Shown one piece after another: positions 35,601 to 45,700 of a DNA stretch of 64,000 nucleotides. A program made the translations under genes and the position numbers. The DNA lies in assembly GCA_009760855.2 (NCBI GenBank), contig WPIO01000086.1:724501-788500 (forward strand), written 5' to 3'. The notes under the pieces were generated by a model that was not told where the DNA came from, did no database searches, and saw nothing but the letters and a program-made list of their open reading frames with translations. Each line of letters begins with the position of its first letter. Position 1 is the first letter of the stretch. Origin of the DNA: Cristatella mucedo (lineage: Eukaryota > Bryozoa > Phylactolaemata > Cristatellidae).

Positions 35601-36880
35601 CTTTAGTAACGGTAAGCAGGTCGGCGCTAGAAACGCTCGTTTCGTGGCGGCCAGCTTATTGCACGTAGGCGCGCACCGAACGGCATTAGGCGCTAGGTAA
35701 CGCCGCTAGGTAAGCGGCAGGTCAAGCCTACTCCGCCGAGCCTTCGGCGTTACACTTGCATCCCTACCAATTCGAGTCTTCGGTGTGTACAGGTTATCAA
35801 TACTGCAGGGTTGGTCCAGACTTATGGGAACACTTGGCGAAGACTCAGCAGCCAAACCCAGTTCTCCTTTTCAGCGTAGACTCTACAAGTGACCGATCGC
35901 AGAAGCCGTTCGGGCCGCACCCAATGCGTTGCTTAGCAGGGAGCGGCGGACGACTTCATTTGCGGAAGGATCGATGCATTCTCCGCGATTCCCTGTTTAG
36001 GAGGCACACTGAGTTCGGAGTTTTGGAATCTGTTTTAGAGGCGGCGATTAATAAAGGCTATAGCGGAAAGGTTTCATTCAACCTGTTACTGAGCAAAGCC
36101 CCAACGTAAATAAGACCCTTTGCTATCCCATCAATGTTCGGTGAGCAGAGCGAGTAGGAGACTTGGAGCAAGACTTTCGTCTAAACCTCCAACAAACCAA
36201 AGACCGTAGTAGGACTCGCATTCAGTAGAAAGCGAGACTCGCCGCCTAAACCAGGCTTTAAAGTCGAAGAGTATAGTCTCAAGAGACCAAGAAACAGCTC
36301 AGGCAATTTCCCGATCTGCAACCTTGACCTCAAATCCGGGCACGGGATACATCGCACTTGAGTCCACTAACCACCGAGTGCTTCCGGTCCCCGTCCCCGA
36401 GCCTCCTGTAGTTTTCGGACTGGTACCGGAGCGATTTATGTTAGGTTGCTTCGTTTTGGACAGCTTTTTCATTCGCTCAAGGCCTTCGGTAAGCTAAAGG
36501 GGTGGTTGTATTGAGTCGGTCACAGCTGCTGAACAAATGAAGCCGGACTCGCCTACTGTAGCCCCAAGGCCCAAGGCCTCTTCTTCTTCGCGATCCGGTA
36601 GCCTGCTAGCCGAGGTTGGCGTAGTGCTGACTAGCAAGTTGTGTAACGACGCTTGTGTGCCCCGATCAACATTTACTGATAGTGTGATTCTCGTCCGGAC
36701 CAGACAGGATTAACCGTTTCGTAATTGCGTTCCACTTTCACGTTTGCGTCTGGTCTTGTCGCTCTGGCTGGAGCTCAGTGATGGTCTGGCCCGGAGGTTC
36801 CTCAAATAGGTGACCTAGGATCTTTAAGTTATATCCTAGAGTTTGTGTGAATTAGCCGTTAACAAATGATTAAAATGATG
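35601..36880. other. No recognised gene; GC-richer
   Basis: A 117-codon plus frame (35756-36109) has no recognised domain. Possible continuation of LTR-element or gene-flank sequence. Confidence 0.25.
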
Positions 36881-36884
36881 ATAG

Positions 36885-36935
36885 TATTTATAGCGTCATC
36901 AGAGAACTCTTTCTGGTCACTTAACATTTGTTTGT
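36885..36935 (-). mobile_element. LINE A tail scrap
   Basis: TATAGCGTCATCAGAGAACT and CTTTCTGGTCACTTAACATT match the inverted tail with a deletion. Confidence 0.45.
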
Positions 36936-36939
36936 ACCA

Positions 36940-38570
36940 CCAACCAACAGAGTTGCTTGAACGATGATTTTCTAGACACTCTTTCTTCAGACTTCGTTCC
37001 TAGTTAGTATATGACCTCGCAAGTGAGGTAGTATACTAACTAAGTCCTTTCGGAGCTGCGTGACAATGATCGCTGAACCTTACTAGCTATGAATACCTTT
37101 GTAAACTATGTAAACCTTCGCAGCATATTTAGCAGAAGCTGGAAGGTTCGGAGAGGCCTACATAAGTGCGTTGAAGCAATTTTGGAATACATGAGCCGAG
37201 GGGAAGGATCGGCCCCTTGTAGTAAGATGCTTATATTAGTGGATTAAAACACTAGAGGATCCCACGAACAACTGAAAGGATTTCTGCGGCAGCCCTGTTT
37301 ATGGGACTCCATATTCACCGAAGGTGTACGAGCATGTGGTTACATTTAAGAAAATTATGATTAGTCGGTGATGCTGACCAGTGTAAGGTGGGGTCTTACC
37401 AGTGATGGATTTAAAGTTGACACAAGCCTTGGCTCATCTGCTGTTTAACGACAGTAGCCAAGTGCTGCAATAAAGTGCCTGGGGGGCAATTAAAGGAATA
37501 ATATGGAGCAGAGAGCTTCAATAATGCTGGTAGGCCTACTTATTTAACTGCTTCTGTCATTGTCATTGACTTTGCATTTTTATAAAGCTGCATCTGTTTG
37601 ACTCAGCTTTCCATGAGCCAGCCTGACATTGTCTTTGTTTCAGCAAGCTTTGCGTGGATACCTGTGGACGATTCAGTGCATGTTACTTATCCGAGATCCT
37701 AGTAAGAGATTGCCCCAAGTGTCTTCCTTTGTGCTTCTGCATGCTGGTCAAACAAAAATACTTTTGTCGTTGTGCATATATGTCAATACACGAAGCATCG
37801 CATGCCTTTAACTTGCAGTTATTTCAGCACTTTCAGTGAGTTCTAAAGCAATATGGTATTGATTTGGTTCTTTTACTGTGCTACACAATTGGCATAATAG
37901 TAATTATAATCATTATTAAATTAAGTCGTTTGTAGAGTACCCTTAAGAACTTACTCTCTATCCAAGTGCTTTGCAACTTGCTTAAATTGAATCAAATTAT
38001 AATAGGGCTGATGACCTGTACGATATGCAGCCCAGTGTAGTTTAGCCTTAGCTACTAGGATAGTTACTATTGATGGCCTCCCTAGTTGACTCTCTCGTTA
38101 TATTGACATCGGCATCGATCACAAGCCTGTATTTATTGCAGAATAGTTAGCACTTTGCGTGCATTTATAGATTACAATACACTGCATGAGTTAAGTTTGC
38201 TGAACCTTCATCTTTATCAAGCAGCACTCACTGTTAGGTACTCGGTTGGTATGGCTATTTGCGTATCTTCGGTGTTTCACAGTTGCAAAACTTGGATGTT
38301 TAAATGTCACAGCTGCACATCATTGTCAATGCCGAAGCCCGCAGTCAGGCACTGCTATAGGTTAAGCATTTTCGGCACATTGCAGTAGCGTCTTCTAAAT
38401 AGGAAACTTTGTTATGCTAAAAGTCGTCAGATATTAAAAAAGACTCACTACTGGGGGACTGCCGGCAACGGTCTTCTAGTCTCTGGGTCGTGGCTCAGAG
38501 CATTAGCAGAACTATCTTATAATGAGGCTGCATGAAGTCGCCCGCCTTACCAGCAGTATTTATAAAAATA
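36940..38570. other. No recognised gene; decayed LINE A tail at 37915-37985
   Basis: TTTGTAGAGTACCCTTAAGA to CCAAGTGCTTTGCAACTTGC (37930-37982) is a diverged minus-strand tail. A plus frame at 37629-37811 contains L-L-I-R-D-P-S-K-R-L-P, reminiscent of a kinase C-lobe phrase, but nothing else supports a kinase. Confidence 0.3.
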
Positions 38571-38577
38571 TTTAATA

Positions 38578-38640
38578 GATTTGATATAGCGCCCTGGGAG
38601 AACTCAAATCACTTTCTAGGCACTTTACATTTGCTACAAA
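38578..38640 (-). mobile_element. LINE A tail only
   Basis: GATATAGCGCCCTGGGAGAA and TTTCTAGGCACTTTACATTT: an inverted tail without body. Confidence 0.65.
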
Positions 38641-38871
38641 AATACTTTTACAGGCCCGGCTGCTGAATTTCTGTATGTGCTCCTTGGCTGACAGTGGAAG
38701 CTTTGATTTTCACGGGTGTGGTTTTTGATGTTGGTTTTGCAGAATATTTTGTTAGATGCCATCTATCGTGTACAGTGTTCGTAGTTGTGCTCTTCTGTCT
38801 CCTTGCTGCATGTAGCTGCAGCATGAGTGCAAGGAGTCGTGTCAAATGGGCTGCAGCCCTCTTCTTATCCT

Positions 38872-39060
38872 AACCCAGTGGTAAAATACTCGTTCTTCAT
38901 GATTGAGTTCGTGGGTTTGAGTCGGGCAATCATCTAGTGACCAATGGAAAAGGATATGTTCCTGGCATGCCCCTGAAGTTGCGTCTCCAGGATTTGCCAG
39001 CAGGACACGGTTGGGGCTAAGCTTTTTTTTTTAATAAAGTCTCTTGCTAAAAGTTTAGCT
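38872..39060 (+). repeat. SINE family 1-like, old copy
   Basis: CCAGTGGTAAAATACTCGTT with GTTCGTGGGTTTGAGTC (B-box-like), then a degraded body and AATAAAGTCTCTTGCTAAAA near 39035-39055. Confidence 0.45.
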
Positions 39061-39064
39061 GCAA

Positions 39065-40030
39065 ATTGCAGCTTCCTTGGTTGATATTATCATATGCGGT
39101 ATTGGCTTTAGCCTTGCATTGCAAATGGCTATCACCTACTGTTAGAGTTTTAGAGCCAGCAATTTTTGTGCTCAAGGGCTCTGGGCAGTACTTAATACTT
39201 CCGCAAGCTGTATTCTTGCAGTGCACCGTGGTGTATATGCAATGGGTTCAGCAGCAGGTGCTCAATGCATCCCTTTAGGCGATGAAGAATGTTCAACAAA
39301 CCAGATTGCTTTCTTGGACTTCTCGGCATCCCAGGATGCATTTCCAGAGGCACCGATCAATACAAGGGAGCTCTGCTGTGGCCGGCATGCCTATGCCATA
39401 CGTCTAAAGGAGTTGCACCTTTGATCAAAATTGGCGATCCTTGCAATGCCTTTTTATATATGCATGTCCATATTTCTTCGTGACAGTGCCTCAGGTTTGG
39501 ACATTGAAGCCTCGATCGTGTGCTGCTATGTATCTTTGGCTCCAGTTGATCCAACAGCCCTACCGATACCATTCGAGTGGTTTGTCGGTAGCATACCCCA
39601 GGGAACCCACTACTAGGCATCGTCATTCAGTATCGACCGGCAGCACGAATGGCATTAGAAGCAGCAGTTTATCTGCTTCTACAAGACACCCACGGCCACA
39701 TGGAAGCCTCCCAAGGGATTGCTGATAGATACTAGGAATGGCAAAGGGTCATTAGCTACATGTGCAAAGCAGGACTTGTTCAAGTCTAGAAGAGGACCAC
39801 AGCTGCTGGGAGGCTGCATCTAAGTGTCTGGCAAGCAACTGAGCCCCTCTTGCTAGGCTGTCAATCGTGGTTCATTAAAGCAGACTTTCAGAGCAGGCTC
39901 ACTCACAAGCACCTAAGCCTTAACAGACTGATGGTTATTCTAGTGACTACTCATTCCTCAGCTGTTCACAAACAGTGGCATGTGGCCTGGTCGTAGGCTC
40001 TTCTAGGAGTTACGTGTTTGCATACCACAT
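39065..40030. other. No recognised gene; overlapping plus frames
   Basis: Several plus-strand frames of 60-95 codons at 39066-39725 overlap in different phases. They contain fragments such as IPGCISRGTDQYKGALLWP that hint at decayed coding DNA, perhaps a transposase, but I cannot name it. Confidence 0.25.
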
Positions 40031-40031
40031 T

Positions 40032-40119
40032 TTTTCCTTTACAGCAAATGTAAAGCGCCTAGAAAGAGATTGAGTTCTCTGAGGGTGCTTTATCAAGTGC
40101 ATTATTATTATTATTATTA
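40032..40119 (+). mobile_element. LINE A tail, plus strand
   Basis: CAGCAAATGTAAAGCGCCTA, the intact hairpin arms and (ATT)n. Confidence 0.8.
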
Positions 40120-40213
40120 CAAAGGAAGCACGATCGAATGGTTAGTTGTAGCATGCTTAATGACAGCAAGCATAACCATGTTATTTATTTTTTTTCAAGA
40201 ATGATTTTACTAA

Positions 40214-40314
40214 CCATTCAATTGCATGTCCCTTTGCTGCAAATGTAAAGCGCCTAGAGAGAGATTGAGTTCTCTGAGGGCGCTTTATCAAGTGCATTAT
40301 TATTATTATTATTA
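40214..40314 (+). mobile_element. LINE A tail, plus strand, second copy
   Basis: TTGCATGTCCCTTTGCTGC, the hairpin tail and (ATT)n. Between this and the previous tail lies a short minus-strand UTR piece (40120-40160). Confidence 0.8.
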
Positions 40315-40315
40315 T

Positions 40316-40862
40316 CAAGCATAGCATGGTTGGAGGTGACATGCTCAGGGGGGGTCAGCATGCAAGTTAAGTTAGTGGCAACATGCACACTGTCAGCACT
40401 CATAAGCATATAAATGACGAATCACATGACTCACTAGATGCTGCGATAAATAGACGTTTTTAGTTTCTTTTTGAATCTGGTCAAGTCAGGGGGATGTCGT
40501 GACACAAGTCGAAAGTGAGTTCCAGCCTTTGGGAGCATATGAACTAAGGAGCCTTTGGGAGAATACCAACTAAAGTCTTCAAAGGATTTGAGGTTGGTAT
40601 GAGGTGTTGGTAAGCTGTAGATCTGATAGATAGGCTGGACCAAAGAATGAGGAGGCCTAAAAGTGAGTGACAGAACCTTGAAGTCGATGCCTTTATTGAC
40701 TGGGAGCCAGTGCAAGTTTGCCAGAAGTGATGTGATGTGGCCACTGCAATGCTCACGGCAGACAAACCTAGCTGCCAGCTGTAAGTGCCTGATTGGGCTG
40801 GCACATAGACCTGCAAGCAGTGATTATGGAAGTCGACTATACTGGTGATTTCTCGTGCTTTC
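40316..40862 (-). mobile_element. LINE A 3' ORF and UTR lacking its tail
   Basis: The UTR (GACATGCTCAGG, GGTCAGCATGCAAG) and 3' ORF are present in broken minus frames ([19 protein letters not shown]). The hairpin tail is missing, replaced by the plus-strand tails next door. Confidence 0.75.
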
Positions 40863-40865
40863 TCG

Positions 40866-42116
40866 AATGTGGCACTCTAAATAAACCTGCTGGCAGGATT
40901 CCGGGAAGCTGCCTTCACTGTAAGTTGGGTGTGTCATGTAAGTCACAGGTTTTGCCATTGTGAGGGCTAAACACTTTTATGCAGGTGACCATGGCCCATT
41001 GACATGTGATTCTAAGGTTTTGGGGTTTGGGTGTTTAGCCTGGTAGGTATTTTTTTCGGAGGTAGCACACAATTTGGTCTTCACATGGCAAGGGCATTTA
41101 CTGAGTCAAAATATGTTCTGTGGTCAGCACCTCCGGCTTGGACCTTGACTGTTGGAGTTCGGTGGGTATTTTCATCTGGTTGAGCCAATGGGGGTCGTTG
41201 TGGTCAGTCAAATGTCAATTATGCAGGCACTCATTTTAGGGTTCTCTAAAATGCCTATCCTCTCTGCCATTTGTAATATTTAGTTGACCTGGGCCGGCAA
41301 AGTTCGTGATGCTCAAGATATCTCTTGAGTAACCACAGCAGGCCCTGCATCTGGGACAGCACCCTGTCTCGAGCTGTGTATTTACTAGTGAGCTTTCGGA
41401 CTCATGACACGTGAGATCTTTTGTCGTTTGCAGACTAGCCTCAAACCAGTCATATATTCACTTGGCACTATTCGTAGTCGCGACCGGCCTCAGTGTCTAG
41501 CTGTGGCTGGTACAGTCGCCTTGAGCTGATGAGAATATGCAGATTGGCTTTTTTAACTGAATACTTGTGTGTGAGAAGTATTCCTACCCCTCTCCCATAC
41601 CTAGCATTTCTCTCACTTGATACTTAAAGAATGCTCTCGGAACTGTGAAGGTCGTAATGTTTCTTGTTTGGTTGCAGTAGGCTGCCCTGCTAATTCCCTG
41701 GAATCTGGCTAATTCCCTGGTGTCCCTCTAGAATTGGATCCTCACATTCAGCCACAAGTCCCAGCCCCTGACCAGAGAAACTGATGGCATAGCCTCAGTT
41801 CTCGGGTGTCTTGTGTCCTAACGTTCGCCATTGTAGTCGTAGCTTTGGCAAGCAGGTGAAGTGCTTGCACCTTGCATTTCTTGTCATGGATTATAGTTCT
41901 GAAGTAGGTAATTTTGTATTGTCTACTGGGAGCCTACTGCTTGCTGCCTATGTTTCCCTGCTGAAACCTACACAGGGCTGTTGAATAAGCTGGCAGCTGT
42001 TTTACTTGGCTTAAGCAACATGCCACCTCAGCAGAATCTTTCGGCCACGCCGTCTTACTTGGGGTAACTAACTTGTTGCCACTTTCCTGGTTTCTAGCCA
42101 CAGGGCGACCAGAACC
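40866..42116. promoter_or_regulatory. 5' flank or first intron of the MOV10-like gene
   Basis: No coding exon recognised. Directly before the start codon, CACTTTCCTGGTTTCTAG (ending 42097) and a second CAG at 42101-42103 look like splice acceptors, so the true promoter may be further left. No TATA or CpG island is evident. Confidence 0.3.
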
Positions 42117-42781
42117 ATGGTGCGGGCCAGGGCCGACACGGCAGCATGCATCGAGAAGTTCTACGACTACTTGTGCGAGCAGCGCTGCCAGCCGTTGACC
42201 AAGAACGAGCTGCTGGCACACTACATCGCCTGCAGGGATGCCAACACGAGGAGCGGTGGCCGTCTCCGCTGGCCCAGCTTCTCACAGCTCTTCTACATGT
42301 CAGTGGTTAAGAGGTCCCCTGGCAATGGGCAGCGCATCAGGCACCTGGTGTGCACTCTCTGCGGTCTCTGTCAGCCCGACTTGGCCTCCCTGAGGCGCCA
42401 CCTGTCGGATGAAGGACATATCACCTGCGCCCGTAATCTGAGAGCTGAGGCGGCGCAGCGCGCCTCGGGCATGCAAGTTTCGTCCTCGAGGCAGGCAGTG
42501 GCCCTCGCCTGCCCACTGCAGGGATGCCAGGACCAGCTGGCCAATGCAGACCAGCTCTTTCGGCACATGTCCTGGAAGGCTCACTTCGTCGTGCTTGTTA
42601 CCACTGCTGAGCACGCCGTCGGCATGGACGGAGGAGGGGATGGCAGAATGCCTAGCTCGCTCGTCGAAGCTCCCCTGCAGCAGTACTCGTGTCTGATGTG
42701 TGGTAGGCTTTTCGCTAGTCGCGACAGAATGCAGCTGCACAGCGGCTCGTGCGAGTACAGGGAGGCTTTTTTAAGCGAGAG
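42117..42781 (+). CDS. MOV10: MOV10-like exon 1 (coding): N-terminal domain plus three zinc fingers
   Basis: The exon starts at an ATG in ideal context (ACCATGG) and encodes 221 codons plus 2 nt. Residues 10-62 resemble the conserved MOV10 N-terminus. Zinc fingers follow: C79-x2-C82-x12-H95-x5-H101, C132-x4-C137-x12-H150-x5-H156, and C192-x2-C195-x12-H208-x3-C212. The H-x5-H spacing is that of U1-type or JAZ/dsRNA-binding fingers rather than classic DNA-binding C2H2 fingers, so RNA contact is my inference. The exon ends at a GAG|GTAGGA donor. Splice-acceptor-like TAG and CAG lie at 42095-42103, just before the ATG and after a pyrimidine-rich stretch, so an upstream non-coding 5' exon is likely. 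The exon is GC-richer than its surroundings. Confidence 0.88.
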
Positions 42782-45700
42782 GTAGGAGCGCCTAGCCTGT
42801 GCTGGCTGCTTGCGGTCCCCTGGCTGTCAGGCTCATGTGGCGCTCGCTCGGAATTTAGTGTGCTGGCCGACTTCTCTCCGGCTTGTGCCAGTTCCACTCC
42901 GGGATGCATACAGTGTCTACGGTCTTTGTGTGATGCATGCCACTCTTTATTTTTCTCTTTTCTTGAAGCTACTGCTTCTGTGGCTGTCTCCTGACTATTT
43001 GCTCATTATTATTCGACCTGCTGCTGCTGCTGCTATGATCATCTGCTAGCCTTCAGATGTTGCCTGTTAAACTGTCTTCACCCACTCCTGTCTGCTGCTG
43101 GTGCTTATGCTTGTTTTGCTGTTCTGCTACCTGTTCTACCAGCCTTCTGCTGCTGATTGCCGCCTGCCCCTAACTGCCTGTCTACTGCTGCTGCTGTCTC
43201 TAATGCTTCTGTGACTATTTCTGCAAAGACTAATTGTTCTAATGCTGTTTCCAGCTCATGCAGCTGCTGGGACTTCTGCTGCTTGTTCCCTTCTCCCCAT
43301 ACCTTAGCTTACCCCAGCATGTGCTGAAGGGTTTTGCAAGCCTGTTCTCCAATTCTGGCTGCCGGTAATTTTCCTTGAGCTTCTGAAACTGTTGATCACA
43401 TTTTCTTGCTTGCCTCTGCCACTGTATAACTGATGCATCTGCTGCTACTTTAAAAATCATTTGATGCCATTTCTAGCCATTCAGTTGCTGCTCCTACTGC
43501 TACTGTCTGCTGCCAGTTCTAGCCCTGATTACTGCTCTGCCTTTGTGACTGTTGCTGGCTCCTCCTGCCTTTTTTGATGTCTTCTCCTGCCATCTGAGGT
43601 GCCTTCTCTGTGTCTGGCAGCTGCTTGTATGCTCCCAAGTATGCAACTGTCTGCCGCCCTCATGCTCTGTACCTGCTGCAGCTGATAGCCCTGCCAGCTG
43701 CTGGAGTGGTTTACTGTCGATGCTTCTGCTACTTCTATGACCTATGTTATACATACTTCTGTATTACTGTTTTTCTGCTACTTGTGCTTGTGTCAGCTCC
43801 CAATTCTGTGGGCTCCTGCTTATGCTTGTGTTACTGTCTGCCACACGTTCTGCCAGCCTTCTTTTGTTGGGCCGTGATGTCACTAGAAAAGGTAGTTGCT
43901 CTTCACGACCTTGTCCCAAGGTCGTGGGTTTGAATCATGCAAAGTGGGCCAACCTTTATTGCCACTGCAAGTGGTGGTGAAAACCTTTGAGGCTCTTCTG
44001 CTGTTACGCAAAAATGCCAGTTAAATCAGATAGTATATTTTTCTTCTACTGACTGCTGCCTGCTCCTACCTGCCTGCTGCTGATACTGTGGCTGATGCTT
44101 TTTTGGTTATTTCTGCTACTATCTGCTGCTTGTTCCACCCCACCTCGGTACTTAGCATCACCCCAGCATGTGCTGCAGGATACTGCAAGTGTTTTTGCCA
44201 GCTCCTGCCTCCTGGTACTGTTCCTTGATCTTCTGCAACTGTGCCTCTGCCACTAAACTGCTGATGCTTATGCTGCTACTTCCACAGCGATTTGCTGCCA
44301 GCAGTAGCCTGTCGGCTGCTGCTGTCGTCTGCTGCTTCTGCTATTGCTGTCACATGCCTGTTCTAGCCTGGCTCTGCCTCTGTGACTGCTGTCTTTTCCA
44401 GCCTTCTGAGCAGCCTTCTCTTACCTTCGTTGGTACTGCCTCCTGCCTGTGTTGCCTCTTCGGGCCCTGTCTGCTACCCCTTCAGCCAGACTGTTGCTGC
44501 TCCAAGTGCCCTTGTTCCCCCTATTTCCCCCGAGTCTCAGCCCCGAGGTAAGGTGGTCGATGTTCTCGAACGAGATCGTGGATTTGAGTCCTGTCATGGG
44601 GCACTTCTTTAATGGGGCACTTCTTTAATACCCTTTGTAGATGGTGGCGATAGCCCCAAGCTTCTTTTGCTGCTAGACAAAACAAGGCTGTAGAATCAGC
44701 TAGCCTTATTATCAAGACCGGCATTTGTCTCCCATGTAAGATTGGTTCATCAGCTTGTGTAGCAGTCTGGACAGCTCAGCCTGGACATGTTGCTCAGCTA
44801 GCCTTATTATCAAGACCGGCATTTGTCTCCCATGTAAGATTGGTTCATCAGCTTGTGTAGCAGTCTGGACAGCTCAGCCTGGACATGTTGCTTTTTGCAG
44901 AAATGTCCTAGCCAGGGGTCACGATGACATTGACATAACTTATCAAGGAGTTCCTCCACTCAGTGTGGAGGTACAGGCTGATGGAGCCGTTCATGGAATG
45001 CTTGAATTAGCCGTCGGCCAGGGCAAGATGCTCTGCACAATCAAGACCCAGGAGACGTTTGAGCTGTACAGCTGCACGTTCAACTCGAAGCTGATAACGT
45101 TCACCATGAGATGGCTGGATCCCCCGGAAGGCTCCATCGGTGGCAGGTGTAGCGAGATCATCGAAGCAGGTACAGAGACATATGCTGCGGAGAAAGATAT
45201 ATCACGTCGCCAGGGGCTCTGTCAGTCCCTCATAGCCAGATTATGCTGCCCGAGGCGACAGTGATGAGGTTTGGCTTATGAACGAATCTTGTTTGTTAAT
45301 TTCTTGGTTCCTTGATGTCTGTCACCAGCCAGTAGAACTTGGAAAACACACAGGGTGGCTAAGCATTTCGGGCATTTCATACCTATGACTGTACAGTTGA
45401 TGTTAGTGGCCTCATTAGCAAGCCTTGAGCTGAAGTCCATGCTTTAACGGTCCCAACCAACAAGCCGACCTATCAGCTGGTCATTAGCCAACCGTTAGCA
45501 ATAAAGTGAATCAGTGTACTCGACTGACTGCAGGGTTCTGGATCTCGACTTTGGGGATTGGGATTGTCTCTCGTGTAGCTCAAATTACTTCCGTACTTTC
45601 AGCTGTACGAGCATCTTGTAGTGCCATCAAGCTTTTCCATGTACCAATAGCATGGTTTTTAGATCCCCCTGACTAGAGGAAATGGTTAGTCCTTTAATGC

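Noticed and set aside
37629-37811. Kinase-like phrase LLIRDPSKRLP after a TTTGTTTCAG acceptor-like site
   Set aside because: Only about 11 residues fit; no other kinase motif or matching exon lies nearby.
44755-45264. Reading the whole 169-codon frame as the exon
   Set aside because: Its first 49 codons are the tandem duplication in the intron and the last 31 are past a strong donor; only 44901-45169 fits the MOV10 frame and phase.
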